A stretch of DNA of 64,000 bases, taken from the NCBI GenBank assembly GCA_965200525.1, contig OZ241368.1:5766001-5830000 (forward strand), given 5' to 3'. The translations under genes were made by a program, and so were the position numbers. The notes under the pieces were generated by a model. That model ran no database searches. It worked only from the letters and a program-made list of their open reading frames with translations, and was not told the origin of the DNA. Numbering within the stretch: position 1 is the stretch's first letter; every line of letters begins with the position of its first letter. This document shows, one piece after another, positions 24,285-32,542 of the stretch. Source of the stretch: JANNPJ01 sp965200525. Its GTDB lineage: Bacteria; Actinomycetota; Actinomycetes; Actinomycetales; Kineosporiaceae.

Positions 24285-25649
24285 ATGGCTGAGCCGATCG
24301 CGGGGCCGAATTCGGGCCGGGTGCTGATCGATCTGTCAGTGACCCAGGTCGGTCCCGAGGCGGCGTCGGCGGTGGAGTCGCTCGGCGCGCAGCTGCGCGA
24401 GGACCTGCTCGAGCGTGGGGCCAGCCGCGTGGAACCGGCCGATCCGGCCGAGGCCGGCTTCGACCTGGAGGCCTGGAAGGGCAGTGCGCTGCTCGCGTTC
24501 TCGGTGCAGGGGCTGGCCACTCCCGAGTCGGTCGCCGGGGTGCGAACCTTCCTGGCGGCCTGGCGGGCCGCCGATCGGCGCTGGCGGCTGGTGCGGGTGC
24601 GGATCGACGGTTACGAGGTCGAGGACGTCGCATCCACCGCAGCGGTGACCACCGCGGCTCCCGTCACGACACCGGCGCCGACCGCCGTGACGACTCCGGT
24701 CCCGGTGGCCGATCCCGTACCGGTCACCCAAGACACACCGGTCACCCAAGACACACCGGTCACCCACGTAGCCCTCGCGCCCGAGTACAGCCCGGGCCTG
24801 CCGACGAACCGGGGCCTGGTCAACGCTCACACCTGGGCCCCGGCACCCGTACCTTCGTCCCGGCCGCCGATCGACTGGTTCTCGACCGTGGCCCTGGCCC
24901 TGATCGCCCTGGCCGGACCGGCCGGCTGGCTGGGGTATGCGCTGCCCTACAGCGCGGGGCAGTCGTCCGACCTCGGGGTGGTCCGAGGGTTCAGCACCGA
25001 GCTGGTCGAGCTGGTCTGCGCAGTCGCGGCGGTGATCGCGATCGTGCTGCAGGGCCCCCGCAATCGTGACTTCGTGCTCGGCCTGCGGGGAGCGTCCAGC
25101 TGGCTGATCGCGATCGGCCTCTACTCGACCTGGTCGGCGGCCAAGTTCCCGGGCGAGCCGCTCGGCGCGGGCTGGTGGTTCACTCTGCTGGCCGGGGTTG
25201 TCTCGTTGTTCGGCGGGGCATTGCTACTGGTCGGCGGCTGGCGGGGCCGGCCGGACCGAGGCCGGGTGCCGGTGATCGCCCTGGTCGCGCTGCTGGTCGC
25301 CTCGGTCGAGGGCCAGCTGTTCGGCCGTGACTTCCTGCCCGACCTCGGCCTACCGGGCAACCTGTACAACGCCGGGCTCGTGATCGGTGGGGTGCTCCTG
25401 CTCGCCACCCGGGACGACGACCCCCGCCAGGCCCTGGTCTGGCTCGGCTGGGCCGGGGCCGGGGTGGTGCACGTCTGGGCCCTGGGCTCGTTCTACTTGA
25501 CCTTCGACCCGAGCCCGGTGACCACCGGGCACCTGTTCCTGGCCGTCCTGGGGCCGCTGGCCGTGGCCGCTCTCGCCGCCGTCCAGCTCGCCGTCCTGCG
25601 CAGCCGTCCGGGGGCCCAGCCGATCCAGGATCCGGTCCCGGCCGGCTGA
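24285..25649 (+). CDS. polytopic membrane protein with EACC1-like N-terminal domain
   Basis: 454 aa. Residues about 10-112 form a small cytoplasmic alpha/beta domain (VLIDLSVTQVG; a helix SLGAQLREDLLERGA; ending RVRIDGYEVEDV) whose layout recalls the effector-associated constant component (EACC1) domains of bacterial conflict systems; this similarity is by eye and uncertain. Residues 113-190 are a Pro/Thr/Val-rich linker with an 18-bp tandem repeat. About eight transmembrane helices follow from residue 198. No catalytic motif was recognised in the membrane part. The gene stands alone between the epimerase and thrS. Confidence 0.6.
   Translation: MAEPIAGPNSGRVLIDLSVTQVGPEAASAVESLGAQLREDLLERGASRVEPADPAEAGFDLEAWKGSALLAFSVQGLATPESVAGVRTFLAAWRAADRRWRLVRVRIDGYEVEDVASTAAVTTAAPVTTPAPTAVTTPVPVADPVPVTQDTPVTQDTPVTHVALAPEYSPGLPTNRGLVNAHTWAPAPVPSSRPPIDWFSTVALALIALAGPAGWLGYALPYSAGQSSDLGVVRGFSTELVELVCAVAAVIAIVLQGPRNRDFVLGLRGASSWLIAIGLYSTWSAAKFPGEPLGAGWWFTLLAGVVSLFGGALLLVGGWRGRPDRGRVPVIALVALLVASVEGQLFGRDFLPDLGLPGNLYNAGLVIGGVLLLATRDDDPRQALVWLGWAGAGVVHVWALGSFYLTFDPSPVTTGHLFLAVLGPLAVAALAAVQLAVLRSRPGAQPIQDPVPAG
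24722..24766. repeat. 18-bp tandem repeat, 2.5 copies
   Basis: GGTCACCCAAGACACACC at 24722-24739 and 24740-24757, and a partial copy to 24766. It encodes VTQDTP units in the linker of the membrane protein. Confidence 0.85.
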
Positions 25650-25719
25650 CCCGGTCGACTCGACCCGGAACGCGGCGGACACGGCGGAAACCCTGGAGCG
25701 GGGGGCACCGGCTGCTCGG

Positions 25720-25725
25720 TAACAT
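25720..25725 (+). promoter_or_regulatory. -10 TAACAT, probable thrS promoter
   Basis: TAACAT lies 65 nt upstream of the thrS GTG, leaving a leader too short for a T-box riboswitch; GGGAG supplies the ribosome-binding site near 25777. Confidence 0.45.
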
Positions 25726-25790
25726 CGGGACCAGCACCACCCAGGGCCCGGCGGACGAACCGGGCCGACAGCGATCAGGGAGCAACCACC

Positions 25791-27758
25791 GTGTCAGCCG
25801 AACTCACCGTGTCCGTTTCCGGTTCGCCCCGTGAACTGGCGGCCGGGACGACGGCGGCCGACCTGTTCACCGACGACCGGGCCGTCATCGTGGTCCGGGT
25901 CAACGGCGAGCTGCGCGACCTGAGCCACGAACTTCACGCCGGTGACGTCGTCGAGCCGGTCACCGCCGAGGACCCGGAGGGCCTGGCCGTGCTGCGCCAC
26001 TCCGGCGCGCACGTGCTGGCGCAGGCCGTGCAGGAGGTGTTCAAGGAGGCCAAGCTCGGTATCGGGCCGCCGATCCGGGACGGCTTCTACTACGACTTCG
26101 ACGTCGAGACCCCGTTCACCCCGGAGGACCTGAAGGCCCTCGACAAGGTGATGCAGCGGATCGTCAAGGAGGGCCAGACCTTCCGCCGCCGGGTGGTCAC
26201 CGACGACGAGGCCCGGGCCGAGCTGGCCCACGAGCCGTACAAGCTGGAGCTGATCGGCCTCAAGGGCGGCGCCGACGATGCCGAGGGGGCCGACGTCGAG
26301 GTCGGCGGGGCCGAGCTCACCATCTACGACAACGTGCGGCGCAACGGCGACGTGGCCTGGAAGGACCTCTGCCGGGGGCCGCACGTGCCCAGCACCAAGC
26401 TGCTCGGCAACGGGTTCCAGCTGATGCGCAGTGCTGCCGCGTACTGGCGGGGGAGCGAGAAGAATCCCCAGCTGCAGCGGATCTACGGCACCGCCTGGCC
26501 GAGCAAGGACGAGCTGAAGGCTCATCTGGAGCGGCTGGCCGAGGCCGAGCGGCGCGATCACCGCCGGCTCGGCACCGAGCTCGACCTGTTCAGCTTTCCC
26601 GACGAGATCGGTTCCGGTCTGGCGGTTTTCCACCCCAAGGGGGGTGTGATCAAGCGGGAGATGGAGGACTACGTCCGCAACCGTCACATCCAGGAGGGGT
26701 TCCAGTACGTCGGCACCCCGCACATCTCGAAGCAGCAGCTGTTCGAGACCTCGGGCCACCTGCCGTACTACGCCGACACCATGTTCCCGCCGATGGAGAT
26801 GGAGAACAGCCAGTACTACCTCAAGGCGATGAACTGCCCGATGCACAACCTGATCTTCAGGTCGCGCGGGCGCTCGTACCGTGAGCTGCCGATGCGGTTG
26901 TTCGAGTTCGGCTCGGTGTACCGGTTCGAGAAGTCGGGCGTGGTGCACGGCCTGACCCGGGTCCGGGGAATGACCCAGGACGACTCGCACAGCTATGTGA
27001 CCGCCGAGCAGGCCCCGGGTGAGATCCGCAAGCTGCTGGGCTTCGTGCTCAGCCTGCTGCGTGACTTCGGGCTGGACGACTTCTATCTGGAGCTCTCCAC
27101 CCGGGGCGACTCGGACAAGTTCATCGGCTCCGACGAGGAGTGGGCCAACGCGACGTCGGTGCTGGAGCAGGCGGCGGTCGAGACCGGTTTGGAGCTGGTG
27201 CCCGATCCCGGTGGTGCGGCCTTCTACGGCCCCAAGATCTCGGTGCAGGCCCGGGACGCGATCGGCCGAACCTGGCAGATGTCGACCATCCAGTACGACT
27301 TCAACCAGCCGGCCCGGTTCGGCCTGGAGTACTCGGCCGCGGACGGCACCCGGCAGCAACCGGTGATGATCCACTCGGCCAAGTTCGGCTCGATCGAGCG
27401 CTTCCTCGGCCTGCTGGTGGAGCACTACGCGGGGGCGTTCCCGCCCTGGCTGGCGCCGGTCCAGGTGGTCGGCATCCCGGTCACCGACGAGCACGTGCCC
27501 TACCTCGACCAGGTGGCGGCCCGCTTGCGCGAGCACGGCGTCCGGGTCGAGGTCGATGCGTCCGACGACCGGATGCCGAAGAAGATCCGCACCCACACGA
27601 AGCAGAAGGTGCCGTTCATGCTGATCGTCGGGGACGACGACGTCGCCAAGGACGCGGTGTCGTTCCGGTTCCGCGACGGCAGCCAGGACAACGGCATCCC
27701 CGTGGACGTCGCGATCGAGCGGATCGTCAGCGCGATCCGTTCGCGAGTGCAGGTCTAG
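25791..27758 (+). CDS. thrS: threonyl-tRNA synthetase
   Basis: 655 aa, class II synthetase charging tRNA-Thr. Domains in order: TGS (1-65), editing and SAD domains (about 70-245; HSGAHVLAQAVQEVF is the editing-site helix), catalytic core (about 265-545) with motif 2 FEFGSVYRFEKSGVVHGLTRVRG, the zinc-ligand Cys in MNCPMH, and motif 3 region near the start of the C-terminal part; then the anticodon-binding domain (about 550-655). Length is normal. It opens the conserved gene block and is followed by a strong stem-loop. In M. tuberculosis the next gene is the HIT gene; here about 6 kb intervenes. Confidence 0.97.
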   Translation: MSAELTVSVSGSPRELAAGTTAADLFTDDRAVIVVRVNGELRDLSHELHAGDVVEPVTAEDPEGLAVLRHSGAHVLAQAVQEVFKEAKLGIGPPIRDGFYYDFDVETPFTPEDLKALDKVMQRIVKEGQTFRRRVVTDDEARAELAHEPYKLELIGLKGGADDAEGADVEVGGAELTIYDNVRRNGDVAWKDLCRGPHVPSTKLLGNGFQLMRSAAAYWRGSEKNPQLQRIYGTAWPSKDELKAHLERLAEAERRDHRRLGTELDLFSFPDEIGSGLAVFHPKGGVIKREMEDYVRNRHIQEGFQYVGTPHISKQQLFETSGHLPYYADTMFPPMEMENSQYYLKAMNCPMHNLIFRSRGRSYRELPMRLFEFGSVYRFEKSGVVHGLTRVRGMTQDDSHSYVTAEQAPGEIRKLLGFVLSLLRDFGLDDFYLELSTRGDSDKFIGSDEEWANATSVLEQAAVETGLELVPDPGGAAFYGPKISVQARDAIGRTWQMSTIQYDFNQPARFGLEYSAADGTRQQPVMIHSAKFGSIERFLGLLVEHYAGAFPPWLAPVQVVGIPVTDEHVPYLDQVAARLREHGVRVEVDASDDRMPKKIRTHTKQKVPFMLIVGDDDVAKDAVSFRFRDGSQDNGIPVDVAIERIVSAIRSRVQV

Positions 27759-27815
27759 CCCCGACCGGGCCGGCCGACGGCCACCTGGCGTGGACGGTGC
27801 GGCTCCGTTCGGCCA

Positions 27816-27845
27816 CGACGGTGGGAGCTTCGGCTCCCACCGTCG
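27816..27845 (+). terminator. thrS terminator with TTCG loop
   Basis: Perfect 13-bp stem, arms 27816-27828 and 27833-27845, closed by a stable TTCG tetraloop, 57 bp after the thrS stop. No U-tract. It also faces the end of the leftward HNH remnant. Confidence 0.85.
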
Positions 27846-27848
27846 GGA

Positions 27849-28554
27849 TCAGCTCGGCTCCGGACATGGGCCTGCGGCGTTGATGCCCGGATCTTCGGGT
27901 GGTTGTTCTTCCTGATCCGGGGCCGGCGGTGATTCCGGTTGGCGGTAGTCATAGGGGTGGGTGGTGTGGGTGTGTCCGGTGCGGGTGGTCCAGGTGGACA
28001 CTCCGTCGTCGAAAGCGACTCGCCAGGCGGGTGTTTGCTTCAACCGGTGATGCCGGCGGCAGAGGTAGGCAGGTTGCACTCAGCGGTCGGCCCGCCGTCC
28101 AGCCAAGGCCTCGCATGATCGACATCGCACCATGTGGCGGGTTGGCGGCAGCCAGGGAACCGGCATGTCCGGTCGCGGTGTTGGATGTGGCGTTCGAGGT
28201 CGGCCGGCAACGGTAGGACGGGCTGGAGGCGGCGAGAAAGGTTCCGGTGTTCTCGTCGAAGACGACGGCCCGGAACCCGGTGCTCTTGTGTTCGATGAGG
28301 TCGGCGACGAGGTTGCGGGCGACCCAGGCCGGGACGTATCCGAGGCCGTCGATTTCCCCGACTCCGCCGGAGCACGTTTGCTCCTCGAGGCCTTCGCCGA
28401 GGTGGTGGCCGTCGCGCAGGGCGTGGAACAGTTTCAGGAATTCGGCCAGGCTGATCGTGACGTTCACGATCGACTTCGCCCCACCCCGCCCGCCTCGCCC
28501 ACTGGCGGTAGCCCCCGGATCCGAATGCGACCGGGTTCCGGCGCCGATCAACAT
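27849..28554 (-). pseudogene. DUF222/13E12-type HNH endonuclease remnant
   Basis: Three frames are needed. From 28554: VNVTISLAEFLKLFHALRDG and GYVPAWVARNLVADLIEH (C-terminal half of DUF222). Then a frame with RTCRFPGCRQPATWCDVDH, the HNH motif with its CxxxxC zinc pair, ending at a stop at 28040. Then a third frame with CRRHHRLKQTPAWRVAFDDG and the Thr-rich tail to 27849. At least two frameshifts break the gene and the first roughly 250 residues of a normal protein are missing. Such genes spread as multi-copy elements in actinobacteria. Confidence 0.8.
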
Positions 28555-28555
28555 C

Positions 28556-29185
28556 TCAGAGAGCCCGGACGTCCGGTGCCGACAGGCCCTCGCCCTGGAC
28601 TCCGGTGATGACGATGTCGGCTCGATCCCAAGGTCTCTCGGCACTTCCCCACGCGACTTCGTCGGCCATCCACTGGTCCCATTGAGCTCGCGCCTGTTCG
28701 CCGTCTCGTTCCAGACCACGCCGGAGCCGCTCGTCGGCCGGAGTCTCGATCCAGATGCTCAGGCTGAGATAGGGCCGGAAGGCATTTCGCGATGCCGACA
28801 CACCTTCAAGAAGGATCAGTCCACCCGGCTGGACCGTATGCCACTCGACCAACTGCCCAAGATCCCAGTCGTACCGCTGGTATCTCGCTGCAACACCGTC
28901 CCGAAGCGGTTGAAGCACCTGCCCGATCAGTCTCGGCCACCAGTTCAGCGGGTTGTCCGCCGAGGCGAAGTCATCGGTGTGTACGAGGTCGACCCTCCGA
29001 CCTTCGGCGCGCAGGAACTGGCCGAGATAGTCGGCGAGTGTCGATTTTCCGGCGCCACCATAACCGTCAAGAGCGACAACAGACGTCGACATCCCGGACG
29101 CGGGCGACGCCGACCGCACCGAACCCAGGATTGCCTCGATGGTCGCCATGCCCTCAGCATTGCGGGCATACGGCGAGCCGACCAT
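28556..29185 (-). CDS. P-loop nucleoside/uridine kinase-like protein
   Basis: 209 aa. Walker A GYGGAGKST lies near residue 42, then LVHTDDFASADNPLNWW, the acidic substrate-binding motif of the uridine kinase-like fold, and LEGVSASRNAFRPYL for Walker B/lid; DERLRRGLERDGEQAR is the lid region. Members phosphorylate small metabolites; the substrate is not known. No convincing ribosome-binding site was found at the ATG 29185 or at 29149, so the start is uncertain. It lies in the block inserted between thrS and the HIT gene. Confidence 0.75.
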   Translation of the reverse strand: MVGSPYARNAEGMATIEAILGSVRSASPASGMSTSVVALDGYGGAGKSTLADYLGQFLRAEGRRVDLVHTDDFASADNPLNWWPRLIGQVLQPLRDGVAARYQRYDWDLGQLVEWHTVQPGGLILLEGVSASRNAFRPYLSLSIWIETPADERLRRGLERDGEQARAQWDQWMADEVAWGSAERPWDRADIVITGVQGEGLSAPDVRAL

Positions 29186-29269
29186 TCATTTTTGAGACGT
29201 TGAATCGGAATCAGGCTAGACGTTGAACCTGAACTTGACCCCCAGCCGTTCCAACCATCACCCCCAGAA

Positions 29270-29329
29270 CCCGCGCCGTCCGAACCCGTGCCGTCCGAGC
29301 CCGTGCCGTCGGATCCTGTGCCGCACCGG
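29270..29329. repeat. four degenerate 15-bp repeats, intergenic
   Basis: Units CCCGCGCCGTCCGAA, CCCGTGCCGTCCGAG, CCCGTGCCGTCGGAT and CCTGTGCCGCACCGG at 29270, 29285, 29300 and 29315. They lie downstream of the deaminase gene, in the gap to the kinase gene. Confidence 0.8.
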
Positions 29330-29409
29330 CAAGGGCAAAACGGAGTTATCCACAGGCCAGAAATGGAGCAGGCGGTAGCCGCGGGCGGGGCGAAAGTGGT
29401 TCGAATGCC

Positions 29410-29832
29410 TCAGTAGTATCCCTCGACCGCCGCCCGGGCGTCGTCGTAGAGGGCTGGTCCGTCCTGCGGCACCGGGGCGAACCCGACGGTGGGCTTGATG
29501 GCGGCGAACTGCTCGTTGGACAGCGCGAAGACGACGCGCCCCAGCCCGGAACGCTCGATCGCCCCGGTACACATGCCGCAGGGCTGACAGCTGGTGTACA
29601 TCGTCGTGCCGGCAGCCTGCACAGGGCTCAACTGCTGAGCCGCCCAGCGGGCCAGTTTCAGCTCCGGATGGGCGCTGATGTCGTCGTCCGCAATCACGGT
29701 GTTGTGGTCCTCGGCCAGGACAGCGCCGTCCGGTCCGACCAGCAGTGACCCGAACGGCGCCTGGCCGCCGGCCCTACCGGCGACAGCCAGCTCGATCGCG
29801 CGGCGCAGGAAGCGTTCGTCGTCCGGGGTCAT
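29410..29832 (-). CDS. CMP/dCMP-type nucleoside deaminase
   Basis: 140 aa. Zinc-site motifs His55-x-Glu57 (AHPELKLARWA, where HAE is usual) and PCGMC (Cys85, Cys88) define the cytidine deaminase-like fold, guanine/tRNA-adenosine deaminase subgroup. The bridging Pro84 is present. The substrate may be guanine, cytosine or a nucleoside. Its ATG overlaps the end of the LLM oxidoreductase gene by 4 bp, so the two are coupled. Confidence 0.88.
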   Translation of the reverse strand: MTPDDERFLRRAIELAVAGRAGGQAPFGSLLVGPDGAVLAEDHNTVIADDDISAHPELKLARWAAQQLSPVQAAGTTMYTSCQPCGMCTGAIERSGLGRVVFALSNEQFAAIKPTVGFAPVPQDGPALYDDARAAVEGYY

Positions 29833-30704
29833 GGGTTCTCCTTGATTCGTGGGTCGCGGGTCAGGTTCCAGCGGGCCGCCAGCACGGCCAGATCAGTCCA
29901 CGCAGCCTCAGGACTGGCGCCGGGGCCGGAATCGGAACCCGAACCAAGGGGATCGAGGACGACGGTTGCGGCGCCGAGCCGCTGAAGCTGCTGTAGATCG
30001 CCGATCACCTGGTCGATCGTGCCCACCCCGGCCGGCCGCGAGGAGCCGGTCGGCTCAGCGGTGAGCCGTAACCGGATCCGGGGCACGAAGGCGGGCGGGA
30101 TCGGCCGCGGCCCGGTAGCGACGGCCGAGCCCAGCCGTACCTGCGCCTCGGCCAGCCGGGACAAGGGCTGGCTGATCGGGTGCCAGGCGTCACCGAGCCG
30201 GACGGCCCGGCGCAGGGCCGCTTCGCTGTTGCCGCCGACCCAGATCGGGATGCGCCGGGCGTCGTCGTCGGGTTCGCGTCCCCAGGCGCTTCGGATCGCG
30301 ATCAGGTACTCGTCGGTCAGCCGGCCGCGCTGCTCGAACGGGACGCCGAGTGCGGCGAACTCCTGCCGGGCCCAGCCCACGCCGACCCCGAGTACGAGCC
30401 GGTGCCCGCTGAGCTCGTGCAGGTTGGCCGTCGTCCTGGCGGTCAGCAGCGGGTGCCGGTAGGGGACGATCAGCACAGTGGTGCCGAGCCGGATCCGGGA
30501 GGTCTGCCCGGCCAGCCAGGCCAGGGTGGTCAGCGGTTCGTAGAACGGCGCCGGGTACTGCTCAGCCACGTCGTCCGTGATCGCGATGTGGTCCGAGAGC
30601 ATCAGCAGGTCGTAGCCGAGCGCCTCGACCGTCCGGGCCCAGGCCAGCAGCCGGCCGGGGTCGGTTCCGGGGCCGAAGTTGGGGACGTTCACGCCGAGAT
30701 GCAC
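29829..30704 (-). CDS. LLM-class F420-dependent oxidoreductase
   Basis: 291 aa. Luciferase-like TIM-barrel sequence: VNVPNFGPGTDPGRLLAWAR at the start, LMLSDHIAI, RIRLGTTVLIVPYRHPLLTA, then LSGHRLVLGVGVGWARQEF. This pattern belongs to the F420-using group abundant in actinobacteria rather than to FMN luciferases. The substrate is unknown. It sits 9 bp after the first HTTM gene and overlaps the deaminase gene, in one leftward operon of four. Confidence 0.87.
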   Translation of the reverse strand: MHLGVNVPNFGPGTDPGRLLAWARTVEALGYDLLMLSDHIAITDDVAEQYPAPFYEPLTTLAWLAGQTSRIRLGTTVLIVPYRHPLLTARTTANLHELSGHRLVLGVGVGWARQEFAALGVPFEQRGRLTDEYLIAIRSAWGREPDDDARRIPIWVGGNSEAALRRAVRLGDAWHPISQPLSRLAEAQVRLGSAVATGPRPIPPAFVPRIRLRLTAEPTGSSRPAGVGTIDQVIGDLQQLQRLGAATVVLDPLGSGSDSGPGASPEAAWTDLAVLAARWNLTRDPRIKENP

Positions 30705-30713
30705 GGTCTGAGC

Positions 30714-31631
30714 CTAGGGCGACAAGGGCTGAACCCGGTTGCGGCCCAGAGCCGTGCGAGCCGCCGGAGCGGCCTGCTCGAGGGGAAGGAAGGCCAGCAG
30801 GCAGACCACCAGCGGCAGGAAGTGGATCCGCAGCGTGAGGTAGGTGCTGAGGTGAAACCCCCAGAGCGCGAACACAAAAGCGTATCGGACGCGGCCGCGC
30901 AGGATCAGCAGCGCCGGTGAGAGGAACTCGATGGTCATGATGGCGAACTGGCTCACGGTCAGGATCCAGGGCGGGTCCATCAGCATCCGCCCCAGACCGG
31001 TGCCGCGCCGGCTCATGGCCCAGATGAACGTCGAGCCGGTGGCCCAGTTCCAGCCTCCATAGCGTATTTTCGCGATCGCCGACAGGAAGTACGTGGCTAC
31101 GCAGCCGACCTGGATGCAGAGCAGAGCCCAGCCGGCCGCCTCCGACCGGGCCCGGTCGCCGAACCGGCTCACCCCGACCCCCGGCAGCACCCAGACCGCG
31201 ACGACGAGCGCGAAGTGGTCGTGATCGACCTTCGCGTAGGACATTCCGATCGAGACCCAGACGGTGAACCCGGCCGCGACGGCGTAGCCGGCCGCTGCTT
31301 CGAGCGCGCCCGGCAGCCGGCCGCTCGCCGCCAGCAAGCAGCCGGCGATGATCACCGCCTGCAGGACGTGCACGTAATCGTGGCTGGGCACGGGCAGGTG
31401 CAGCCAGCTCTGCAGGCGCAGCGGGTGGTACAGCGCGGGGGAGCCGTCGGCGTGCGCGAAGACGTCGTTGACCACGTAGAACATGTCGAAGACGACGAAT
31501 ACGTAGACGGCGACCCGCAGCAGGGCCACCCGGGCTCGCGGCACCGGCTCGAAAACAATTGCGCGCAGCCGGGACCGGACCGCCGGCGGCTCGGCCTCCC
31601 GGGTCGGGGCCGGATCCAGGTCGGCGCTCAT
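30714..31631 (-). CDS. HTTM-domain membrane protein, copy 1
   Basis: 305 aa with about seven transmembrane helices. Features of the HTTM (vitamin K-dependent carboxylase-related) family: ARVALLRVAVYVFVVFDMFY in helix 1, SYAKVDHDHFALVV, and YFLSAIAKIRYGGWNWATG. The Lys-x-Asp-His-Asp segment is shared with copy 2 at 32435. ATG overlaps the partner gene stop (ATGA). HTTM proteins include SdpB, needed with SdpA to mature a peptide toxin, and others linked to thiol oxidoreductases. No precursor peptide was recognised nearby. Confidence 0.8.
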   Translation of the reverse strand: MSADLDPAPTREAEPPAVRSRLRAIVFEPVPRARVALLRVAVYVFVVFDMFYVVNDVFAHADGSPALYHPLRLQSWLHLPVPSHDYVHVLQAVIIAGCLLAASGRLPGALEAAAGYAVAAGFTVWVSIGMSYAKVDHDHFALVVAVWVLPGVGVSRFGDRARSEAAGWALLCIQVGCVATYFLSAIAKIRYGGWNWATGSTFIWAMSRRGTGLGRMLMDPPWILTVSQFAIMTIEFLSPALLILRGRVRYAFVFALWGFHLSTYLTLRIHFLPLVVCLLAFLPLEQAAPAARTALGRNRVQPLSP

Positions 31632-32128
31632 CGAGCCGGCCAGCCGACGATGGTGCGCTGCGAGTGTCCGGTGACCTGGCCCCGGTGCAGTGTGGTGACC
31701 CGGTCGATCAACCAGAGCTGTTCCAGAGCGGGCCGGTCCGGGTGCAGCCGGTGGTACGACGTCGCGAGCGCCCCGAGCAGGGCCGGGTCCTGCTGCATCG
31801 CGCCGTGCTGGCCCTCCACCTCGGCCCGCCGCATGCCGACGTTGCCCGGGGTCAGCGGCACCATGACCACGGCCCCGGTCACGGTGCGGGCCTGCAGGAA
31901 GGTGGAGTGGATGGCGTCGTCCGGGCCGGCCCGGAAGGCGTATTGCGACATCGGCCCGAACGGCCAGTCGTGATCGCTGCCGACCAGGGTGCCCAGGGTG
32001 ATCAGCACGGTGCCGGCCACCAGCAGACCGGCCCGCCAGATCAGCGACGCCCGGCCGAGCCGCTGGACCGGGCCTCGCTGATCCGGCGGGTCGGCGACCT
32101 GCGGCCGCAGCGGGGTGGTGGGAGGCAC
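31628..32128 (-). CDS. single-pass partner of HTTM protein, copy 1
   Basis: 166 aa, GTG start. One N-terminal transmembrane helix (about 30-48, WRAGLLVAGTVLITLGTLVG) followed by DWPFGPMSQYAFRAGP and an outward soluble domain of about 110 residues, ending GQVTGHSQRTIVGWP. It is homologous to the protein at 33379 (WPFGP..MY, GL-x-RAEIEG, GQVKQSTVVSWP). Size and coupling to an HTTM gene resemble SdpA next to SdpB, but the characteristic SdpA sequence was not seen, so this is an analogy only. No cysteine pair. No known family was recognised. Confidence 0.75.
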   Translation of the reverse strand: MPPTTPLRPQVADPPDQRGPVQRLGRASLIWRAGLLVAGTVLITLGTLVGSDHDWPFGPMSQYAFRAGPDDAIHSTFLQARTVTGAVVMVPLTPGNVGMRRAEVEGQHGAMQQDPALLGALATSYHRLHPDRPALEQLWLIDRVTTLHRGQVTGHSQRTIVGWPAR

Positions 32129-32133
32129 CGGAG

Positions 32134-32140
32134 TAATCTA
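32134..32140. promoter_or_regulatory. symmetric bidirectional -10 element
   Basis: TAATCTA reads TAATCT on the plus strand (32134-32139) and TAGATT on the minus strand (32140-32135). It lies 7 nt before the GTG of the DCC gene and 6 nt before the GTG of the divergent partner gene, so one site could drive two leaderless transcripts. Confidence 0.65.
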
Positions 32141-32146
32141 GAGCCC

Positions 32147-32542
32147 GTGACGACGCCTGCGCTGCCCTCCCCGAGACCGGTGGTCATCTTCGACGGCGAC
32201 TGCGCCATCTGCACCACGCTGTCGCAGGTGATCGAGCGCCGGTTGCGGCCCTCCGGTGCCGTTCTGCCCTGGCAGCGGCTCGACCTGGCCGCGTACGGGC
32301 TGACCGCGGCGCAGTGCACCGAGGCCCTGCAGTACGTGGCCGCCGACGGCACGGTCTTCGCCGGCGAGCGGGCGGTGGCCCGGCTGCTGCGAGCCTCCCG
32401 GCCCTGGGTCCGGCCGGCCGGCGTCGTCCTGGAACTACCGGGGGTGCGCAGCCTGGCCGGCGTCGTCTATCGCTGGGTGGCCCGCAACCGCAGTCGGCTG
32501 CCCGGAGGCACGCCCGCCTGCGCCGTCCCGCCCCGGGTCTGA
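32147..32542 (+). CDS. DCC-family thiol-disulfide oxidoreductase (DUF393)
   Basis: 131 aa from GTG 32147. Thioredoxin-like protein with the family motif FDGDCAIC: Asp16, Asp18, Cys19 and Cys22, followed by VIERRLRPSGAVLPWQRL and the YVAADGTVFAGERAVARLLR segment. DCC proteins are frequent neighbours of, or fused to, HTTM membrane domains, so a redox partnership with the flanking HTTM proteins is likely. Its last 108 bp overlap the convergent second HTTM gene on the opposite strand. Confidence 0.87.
   Translation: MTTPALPSPRPVVIFDGDCAICTTLSQVIERRLRPSGAVLPWQRLDLAAYGLTAAQCTEALQYVAADGTVFAGERAVARLLRASRPWVRPAGVVLELPGVRSLAGVVYRWVARNRSRLPGGTPACAVPPRV

Noticed and set aside
25650..25790. possible T-box riboswitch before thrS
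   Set aside because: The leader after the likely -10 is only about 60 nt, too short for a T-box, and no specifier or antiterminator sequence was seen.
28556..29185. the kinase as part of a conflict or phage system
   Set aside because: It has a plain metabolite-kinase layout and no phage or defence genes beside it apart from the decayed HNH gene.
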